From: a virus
Virus record (IMG/VR): IMGVR_UViG_3300030202_003496
Location: 1 to 64,000 of that record
Length of the DNA stretch: 64,000 nucleotides
Reading direction: 5' to 3' (one strand)
Positions 60,267 through 64,000 of this stretch are shown here, in pieces. The notes beneath the pieces are model-generated. The model had not been told where the DNA came from and did not search any database. It saw only the letters and a program-made list of their open reading frames with translations. Position numbers and translations under genes: made by a program. How positions within the stretch are numbered: the first letter of the stretch is position 1; each line of letters begins with the position of its first letter.

Positions 60267-60888
60267 TAAAATAGCAGAGTTCGAAAATAAGATAGCAGAG
60301 TTTTTTGGTGCACCTCATGCAGTTGCTGTCGATTGTTGTACTCACGGAATAGAGCTATGTTTAAGATATCAAAATCTTTCATATATCAATGTTCCTAGAC
60401 AGACATATATTTCAGTTCCTTTTTTATCAAAAAAATTAAATATAGAATTACAATGGACAGATGAAAAATGGAAAGACTATTATTGTGTTAACGAACATTT
60501 TATACCAATATATGATGCAGCAGTACTATGGAAAAAAGATAGTTATATTCCAAAAACTTTTATGTGTATTAGCTTTCAATTTAGAAAACACCTAAGTTTA
60601 GGAAGAGGTGGTGTTATATTATGTGATAATAAGAAAGACGCATTAGAATTAAAGAAAATGACATATGATGGAAGACATCCAGATATCCCTTGGAGAGACC
60701 AAAATATAAGCACAATGGGGTATCATTATTATATGACACCAGAAACAGCAGAATTAGGTTTGTCAAAACTACAAAAAGCAATAGAAACAAAACCTGTGCA
60801 GTGGAAAATTGATGACTGGCCAGATGTTTCAAAGATGGAAATATTTAACAAAAAAGAAGAGGTAGACCCTTACTTACAAACGAGGTAA
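60256..60888 (+). CDS. Short DegT/DnrJ/EryC1-type aminotransferase
   Basis: 210 residues against ~370 in the family. FGAPHAVAVDCCTHGIELCL matches the N-terminal PLP-phosphate region, ISFQFRKHLSLGRGGVIL holds the PLP lysine in the SFxxxKxLxxGxGG context, and a TAELGLSKL helix follows. The C-terminal substrate domain is missing or reduced. With the GDP-mannose dehydratase downstream it could form GDP-perosamine. Internal coherence suggests a compact enzyme rather than a broken one. Confidence 0.7.
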   Translation: MSFNKIAEFENKIAEFFGAPHAVAVDCCTHGIELCLRYQNLSYINVPRQTYISVPFLSKKLNIELQWTDEKWKDYYCVNEHFIPIYDAAVLWKKDSYIPKTFMCISFQFRKHLSLGRGGVILCDNKKDALELKKMTYDGRHPDIPWRDQNISTMGYHYYMTPETAELGLSKLQKAIETKPVQWKIDDWPDVSKMEIFNKKEEVDPYLQTR

Positions 60889-60890
60889 TT

Positions 60891-61862
60891 ATGAAAAAAG
60901 CATTTATAACAGGAATATCAGGTCAGGATGGAAGTTATCTTGCAGAATATTTAGTAGAGCTAGGATATGAAGTTCACGGTATTGTTAGAAGAAATTCTAC
61001 ACCAGAAAACCAACATAATAGAATAGACCATTTAGATGATAAGATACACACGTACTATGGAGATTTATTAGACCAGGGAAGTGTAGAAAGACTTTTAGAC
61101 AAAATTCAGCCAGATGAAATATATAATATTGCAGCACAATCACATGTAAGAATTAGTTTTGACATTCCTCAGTTTACAGTTCAGACAAATGCTTTAGGTG
61201 TCTTGAATATGTTAGAGGCGTATAGAAGAGCATGTCCAGATGCAAAGTTCTATCAAGCTAGTTCATCTGAAATGTTTGGTCTTTCTGTAGAAGAAGATAA
61301 TTTTCAAAGAGAAACTACAATTATGAATCCTGTTTCTCCTTATGGCTGTTCAAAGGTATTTGGATATAATATAGTTAGAAATTATAGACGTGCTTATGGA
61401 TTGCATGCAACAAATGGAATATTATTTAATCATGAGTCACCAAGACGAGGTAGTAATTTTGTAACAAACAAAGTTGTAAAAGCTGCTGTAAGAATAAAGC
61501 TAGGACTACAGGATAAGTTAGAACTTGGTAATATGGATTCTTATAGAGATTGGGGACATTCATACGATTATGTTAGAGCAATGCATTTAATGATGCAGCA
61601 TGATGAGCCAGGTGATTGGGTTGTTTCTACTATGGAAACACATTCAGTAAGAGAGATGTGTGAATTGGTATTTAATTATTTGGATTTAGATTATAAAGAT
61701 TATGTAGTACAAAATCCTAAATTTTTAAGACCTGAGGAATTACCGTACTTAAAAGGTGATTCTACAAAAATAAGAACAGAATTAGGATGGAAACCAAAAT
61801 ATACATTCAAAGAAATGATGGAAGAGATGACAGAGCATTGGTTGGAGTTATATAAAAAATGA
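60891..61862 (+). CDS. gmd: GDP-mannose 4,6-dehydratase
   Basis: 323 residues. FITGISGQDGSYLAEYLVEL, VHGIVRRNST, YQASSSEMFG (Ser/Thr-Glu pair), PVSPYGCSKVFGYN (YxxxK) and LFNHESPRRGSNFVT are diagnostic for Gmd. It makes GDP-4-keto-6-deoxymannose, precursor of GDP-fucose, rhamnose or perosamine. No reductase lies next to it; the DegT-type aminotransferase upstream is the likely partner. Confidence 0.95.
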   Translation: MKKAFITGISGQDGSYLAEYLVELGYEVHGIVRRNSTPENQHNRIDHLDDKIHTYYGDLLDQGSVERLLDKIQPDEIYNIAAQSHVRISFDIPQFTVQTNALGVLNMLEAYRRACPDAKFYQASSSEMFGLSVEEDNFQRETTIMNPVSPYGCSKVFGYNIVRNYRRAYGLHATNGILFNHESPRRGSNFVTNKVVKAAVRIKLGLQDKLELGNMDSYRDWGHSYDYVRAMHLMMQHDEPGDWVVSTMETHSVREMCELVFNYLDLDYKDYVVQNPKFLRPEELPYLKGDSTKIRTELGWKPKYTFKEMMEEMTEHWLELYKK

Positions 61863-62029
61863 AAAAATTCGATAAATTAGATAAACCTGTCACTATGAAG
61901 GTATATACGAAAAAACCTAAAAAATGGACACTTATAGATGAAGAAACAGGTCAGATATATAGAGGTGATGAAGAATTGGCAAAGAAAGAAGGCCACAATG
62001 GTTGGAGGTTTATAGGAAATAAAAAATGA
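61859..62029 (+). CDS. Small hypothetical protein
   Basis: 56 residues, ATG overlapping the gmd stop (ATGA) and its own stop overlapping the next ATG. WTLIDEETGQIYRGDEEL then NGWRFIGNKK. No family recognised. Overlap on both sides supports it as real. Confidence 0.6.
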   Translation: MKKFDKLDKPVTMKVYTKKPKKWTLIDEETGQIYRGDEELAKKEGHNGWRFIGNKK

Positions 62030-62271
62030 CGTATTTTATTATGATGCCAGGTGATACAGAGAAAGAAGTATATTTTGATTCTAATCTTTTAGGTGAAAAT
62101 ACAGGCTTTGGAATATTTTGGGCTGGAGCAGGGTTAAAAATTTTAATGAAAATGGTTGATAGCAATCCTGAACTACTACCAGATGTAAGAATAAAAACAG
62201 ATAAAGGAAATCAACTAACAGTTGAAGAATTTTTAACAGAAATAAAAGGACTTAAGGTCAGAGTAAATTAA
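62026..62271 (+). CDS. Hypothetical protein
   Basis: 81 residues. FIMMPGDTEKEVYFDSNLLG, a glycine-rich GFGIFWAGAGLKILMK helix and ELLPDVRIKTDKG. Similar short proteins occur in T4-like phages; function unknown. Coupled to the preceding ORF by ATGA. Confidence 0.65.
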   Translation: MTYFIMMPGDTEKEVYFDSNLLGENTGFGIFWAGAGLKILMKMVDSNPELLPDVRIKTDKGNQLTVEEFLTEIKGLKVRVN

Positions 62272-62276
62272 AAAAA

Positions 62277-62420
62277 ATGGAAAAGTTATTAGAAAGAATC
62301 GAGTACGTTAAACAGCAAATTGCTGCAGCAGGTCGACATGATGGTTGGGTTGTTGAAGGAATGAAATCCGAACTGGAAAGATTAGAAAGAAAATTGGCTA
62401 AACGCACAAAGAAAAAATAA
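62277..62420 (+). CDS. Very small coiled-coil protein
   Basis: 47 residues: LLERIEYVKQQIAAAG then HDGWVVEGMKSELERLERKL with a basic tail. Starts 5 bp after the previous stop without a good RBS, but codon pattern and heptads look genuine. Confidence 0.5.
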   Translation: MEKLLERIEYVKQQIAAAGRHDGWVVEGMKSELERLERKLAKRTKKK

Positions 62421-62440
62421 AATATATATTTATATATACT
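62421..62440 (+). promoter_or_regulatory. Class B-like motif directly abutting a start codon
   Basis: AATATATATTTATATATACT immediately before ATG 62441, leaving no room for an RBS; a leaderless or near-leaderless transcript is likely if it is used. Confidence 0.35.
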
Positions 62441-62692
62441 ATGGGGAAAAAGGAAAAATACGGAAGCTATTTATGTAAAATTGGTTATTTCGATGTGAGA
62501 CAAAAAATTGAAATGCCAAGAACTAGAAGACTAAATAATGGAGAAAAACAAACAATTCCAGGAAAAGTTGAAGTATTTGTTTATCACGGTAAAAATAAAG
62601 TATCAGGACCGTTTGAGTCTCATATAAAAGCAATAGAATCTGCTAATGTATTGTTAGGTAAGAATTATAAATTTAATAAATTTGATAAATAG
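62441..62692 (+). CDS. Hypothetical protein
   Basis: 83 residues, basic, probably beta-rich: YLCKIGYFDVRQKIEMP and VEVFVYHGKNKVSGPFES. No recognised family. Confidence 0.6.
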   Translation: MGKKEKYGSYLCKIGYFDVRQKIEMPRTRRLNNGEKQTIPGKVEVFVYHGKNKVSGPFESHIKAIESANVLLGKNYKFNKFDK

Positions 62693-62695
62693 GTT

Positions 62696-62881
62696 ATGGA
62701 AGGTAAAAAAGCAATCGCTACTAAAGATATACCATCGTCAAATGGTATGTTATATAAAAATTCAACAGTCACTATAATAAAACAAGAATGTTCTTGCAGC
62801 CACGGCAGTCAAAATATATTGATTCAAGATGATACTGGAAGAGAATTTTGGGTAAGTATCCACGATATTTTAATTCAGTAA
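62696..62881 (+). CDS. Small SH3-like hypothetical protein
   Basis: 61 residues. KAIATKDIPSSNGMLYKN, VTIIKQECSCSHGSQN and FWVSIHDIL give a small barrel-like pattern. Three bp after the previous stop. Function unknown. Confidence 0.55.
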   Translation: MEGKKAIATKDIPSSNGMLYKNSTVTIIKQECSCSHGSQNILIQDDTGREFWVSIHDILIQ

Positions 62882-62883
62882 AC

Positions 62884-62895
62884 TGATATTTATAT
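62884..62895 (+). promoter_or_regulatory. Class B (late-type) promoter motif
   Basis: Exact TGATATTTATAT just after the preceding stop; RBS AAGGAG and ATG 62934 follow. Confidence 0.5.
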
Positions 62896-62933
62896 TCATA
62901 TAGAATAATGTTCGAAATTTAAGGAGAGCTAAT

Positions 62934-64000
62934 ATGTCAATATTGACGAAAATGGTTGAAAGCGAATTAAGTAAGCTTTCAGAACAAGAAAGAGAATTAC
63001 TTAAAGACAAGCTTAAATCAAAAAAGTCTGTGACTATGTCTGAGCTTTCTAAAATCATAGAAGAAGAATACGAATCTTATATTAACGAGCGAAGAGGTAA
63101 AAAGGTCACTAAGCAATGGTGGAAAAAAGCTAGTGAAGATGATAGAGAAAGAGCGATGCTATCTGTTGTTAAGGACCCTGATGATATCGATTATGATTTG
63201 GTTGATGGTAAATGGGAAGACCTTGAAGGATGGATGCAGAGAGATATGTACTTTTTTGAAGGTCAATTAGATGAAAAAGGAAAAGGACTTTGGCATAATA
63301 TTAGAGCTAAAAGAGCTAGAGGAGAAAAACCTGCAAGAAAAGGAAGTAAGGCTTACAAAAAAGCTAAAAAGGCTGCAGATGATATTAACGCATCAGAAGG
63401 CAAGAAAAACGAAGGAGCTTATGGATGGCAAACTATGGACATGTCATCATTCAAAGGTTTGAAAACTGCTAAAAAAGGTTCAAAAGCTACTGGTGGTGGT
63501 TATGGCCCTTTTATAAAAATAGGAAGTGACTCTTGGAAAAATCCAAAAACAGGAAGACTAATGCATAGCAAAGCTCTTGCAAGCCATATTGGCGGATTCA
63601 ATGATTTTATAGTAGAAGTTAAAGAGAAAGGCGCTGACGGTAAGGCATGTTGGAAAGGATATAGATATGCAGGTACTGAAGATGGCAAAGACAAATGCGT
63701 TAAAATTGGTGAAGGTGAATTAAATGAAAGAACTGCAAAAGCTACATTAGAAGATGCAGTAAAAGCTTTGATGAAAACATTTGCTGGTAAAAAATTAGAC
63801 CAAAGATATGTTAAAGACTATCTAAAATCTATGGAAAGATTGGCAAGAAAAAAGCCAATGGATTTTGTAAAAGACTATGGAGATTTTAAGGTTAAAGATT
63901 GGATTGAAGATGTAGAATATAATTTACAGAATGAAGCTAAATTAGAAAAAGAAAAGTTTACTGAACCTGAGCAGATGAAAATGTATGAAATCAAAAAAGG
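62934..64000 (+). CDS. Unidentified late protein, 3' end outside window
   Basis: 355 codons are visible and still open at the window end. N-terminal helices (SELSKLSEQERELLKDKLKS-type), a Lys/Gly-rich middle with GKGLWHNIRAKRARGEKPAR, and ACWKGYRYAGTEDGKDKCVK, a CWxGY...C motif I associate with uncharacterised structural-region proteins of marine phages. Class B motif and strong RBS suggest late expression, possibly a virion or assembly protein. No firm family. Confidence 0.6.
   Translation, partial: MSILTKMVESELSKLSEQERELLKDKLKSKKSVTMSELSKIIEEEYESYINERRGKKVTKQWWKKASEDDRERAMLSVVKDPDDIDYDLVDGKWEDLEGWMQRDMYFFEGQLDEKGKGLWHNIRAKRARGEKPARKGSKAYKKAKKAADDINASEGKKNEGAYGWQTMDMSSFKGLKTAKKGSKATGGGYGPFIKIGSDSWKNPKTGRLMHSKALASHIGGFNDFIVEVKEKGADGKACWKGYRYAGTEDGKDKCVKIGEGELNERTAKATLEDAVKALMKTFAGKKLDQRYVKDYLKSMERLARKKPMDFVKDYGDFKVKDWIEDVEYNLQNEAKLEKEKFTEPEQMKMYEIKK

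Overview
The window is 64 kb of an AT-rich tailed-phage genome of the T4-like myovirus type (contractile tail). Recognisable T4-type proteins are an acidic scaffold, major capsid protein, neck proteins, gp15-like tail terminator, tail sheath, tail tube, gp26-like protein, tape measure, gp53-like wedge, gp32-like SSB, UvsX recombinase and gp41-like helicase. All supported genes lie on the + strand and are tightly packed, often with ATGA or TAATG overlaps. The auxiliary genes (PhoH, Hsp20, class II ribonucleotide reductase, sugar genes, bS21) suggest an aquatic, probably marine, phage. A 58-residue protein resembling the Hc1 histone-H1 family, together with a phage bS21, hints at a Bacteroidota (flavobacterial-type) host. 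That host call is inference.

Layout. 1-12 kb: end of an unrecognised gene, bS21, scaffold, capsid, phoH, neck, gp15-like, sheath, tube, gp26-like gene with a probable frameshifted extension. 12-22 kb: tape measure, baseplate, and a hub protein carrying an M15-like peptidase. 22-32 kb: a minimal family A polymerase, membrane and hypothetical genes, UvdE, Hc1-like, SSB, UvsX, two structured RNAs, Hsp20, a FEN-type nuclease and the replicative helicase. 32-47 kb: class II RNR, nucleotide genes (two unrelated dUTPases, a dNMP kinase-like protein, ThyA-like and ThyX-like proteins), a C-family (PolIII alpha) replicase, GroES and GroEL, a PD-(D/E)XK nuclease and a SLOG protein. 48-62 kb: a glycan island (several glycosyltransferases, NTP transferases, FkbM methyltransferase, DegT-type aminotransferase, GDP-mannose dehydratase) with an embedded 2-aminoethylphosphonate (AEP) pathway: PEP mutase, two-subunit phosphonopyruvate decarboxylase, AEP transaminase and a cytidylyltransferase. 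62-64 kb: small hypotheticals and a gene running off the window.

Regulation. Two repeated upstream motifs divide the genes. Class A (about TATGTCGGAAAAATTTG followed by TTATATTATA) precedes replication, nucleotide, chaperonin and phosphonate genes and bS21, and looks like a middle promoter. Class B (TGATATTTATAT and variants) precedes mainly structural genes and looks like a late promoter. Several class A genes appear leaderless. Most other genes have an AAGGAG-type ribosome binding site.

Most notable observations: the AEP operon inside a phage glycan island; an HDV-like pseudoknot (candidate self-cleaving ribozyme) whose predicted cut leaves a 3'-terminal hairpin on the upstream mRNA; a tRNA-like structured RNA next to uvsX; perfect 16-bp inverted repeats enclosing hsp20; a bS21 gene without a Shine-Dalgarno sequence in an SD-using phage; and a probable +1/-2 frameshift in the gp26-like gene in the tail-chaperone position.
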